Shown piece after piece: positions 6,048-6,049 of a stretch of DNA of 6,049 bases. Under the pieces are notes generated by a model. The model was not told where the DNA came from. It searched no databases and was given only the letters and a program-made list of their open reading frames with translations. Location: the NCBI GenBank assembly GCA_018820005.1, contig JAHJOS010000661.1, positions 1 through 6,049 on the forward strand, read 5' to 3'. Within the stretch, counting starts at the first letter, position 1. Every line of letters begins with the position of its first letter. The position numbers and the translations under genes were made by a program. This DNA is from Alphaproteobacteria bacterium (GTDB lineage: Bacteria; Pseudomonadota; Alphaproteobacteria; Rhizobiales; Devosiaceae).

Positions 6048-6049
6048 AG

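Noticed and set aside
1..6049. CRISPR arrays, insertion sequences, phage genes, tRNAs or a transporter gene for threonate
   Set aside because: I looked for repeats, transposase or integrase motifs, cloverleaf structures and membrane-protein frames and found none. Any uptake system must lie outside the window.

Overview
The window is GC-rich chromosomal DNA from a bacterium, most likely an alphaproteobacterium of the Hyphomicrobiales (a Devosia-like genus is plausible). This rests on three things: the proteobacterial 5S rRNA at the right edge, a LacI-family operator of the AGCGCT-centred type common in that order, and the codon usage. No species assignment can be made from the sequence alone.

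Positions 1-4759 hold a complete four-enzyme pathway for a four-carbon sugar acid (tetronate), most probably L-threonate, arranged as two divergent operons with their own regulator. Leftward (minus strand, 2948 down to 1) run a LacI/GntR-type repressor, the 3-oxo-tetronate kinase otnK (DUF1537 family) and the class II aldolase-fold decarboxylase otnC, which is cut by the left edge. Rightward (plus strand, 3067 to 5693) run ltnD (L-threonate dehydrogenase), otnI (2-oxo-tetronate isomerase) and an extended SDR oxidoreductase of unassigned substrate. The expected route is L-threonate to 2-oxo-tetronate (LtnD), to 3-oxo-tetronate (OtnI), to 3-oxo-tetronate 4-phosphate (OtnK), to dihydroxyacetone phosphate plus CO2 (OtnC). 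The oxidation/isomerisation half sits on one arm and the phosphorylation/decarboxylation half on the other.

The 118-bp divergent intergenic region (2949-3066) carries a 16-bp near-palindromic LacI-type operator. It overlaps the -10 box of a leftward promoter with a 17-bp spacer, so the repressor probably controls its own operon and perhaps both arms. Two further small inverted repeats lie between this operator and ltnD.

From 5694 to 5928 there is no credible gene. This gap holds weak hairpins and then a strong bidirectional terminator (5859-5889) separating the catabolic operon from a converging rRNA operon. The complete 5S rRNA gene of that operon occupies 5929-6047 on the minus strand; 16S and 23S would lie to the right, outside the window. 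The pathway is described, not novel. The least explained element is the SDR gene at 4800-5693.
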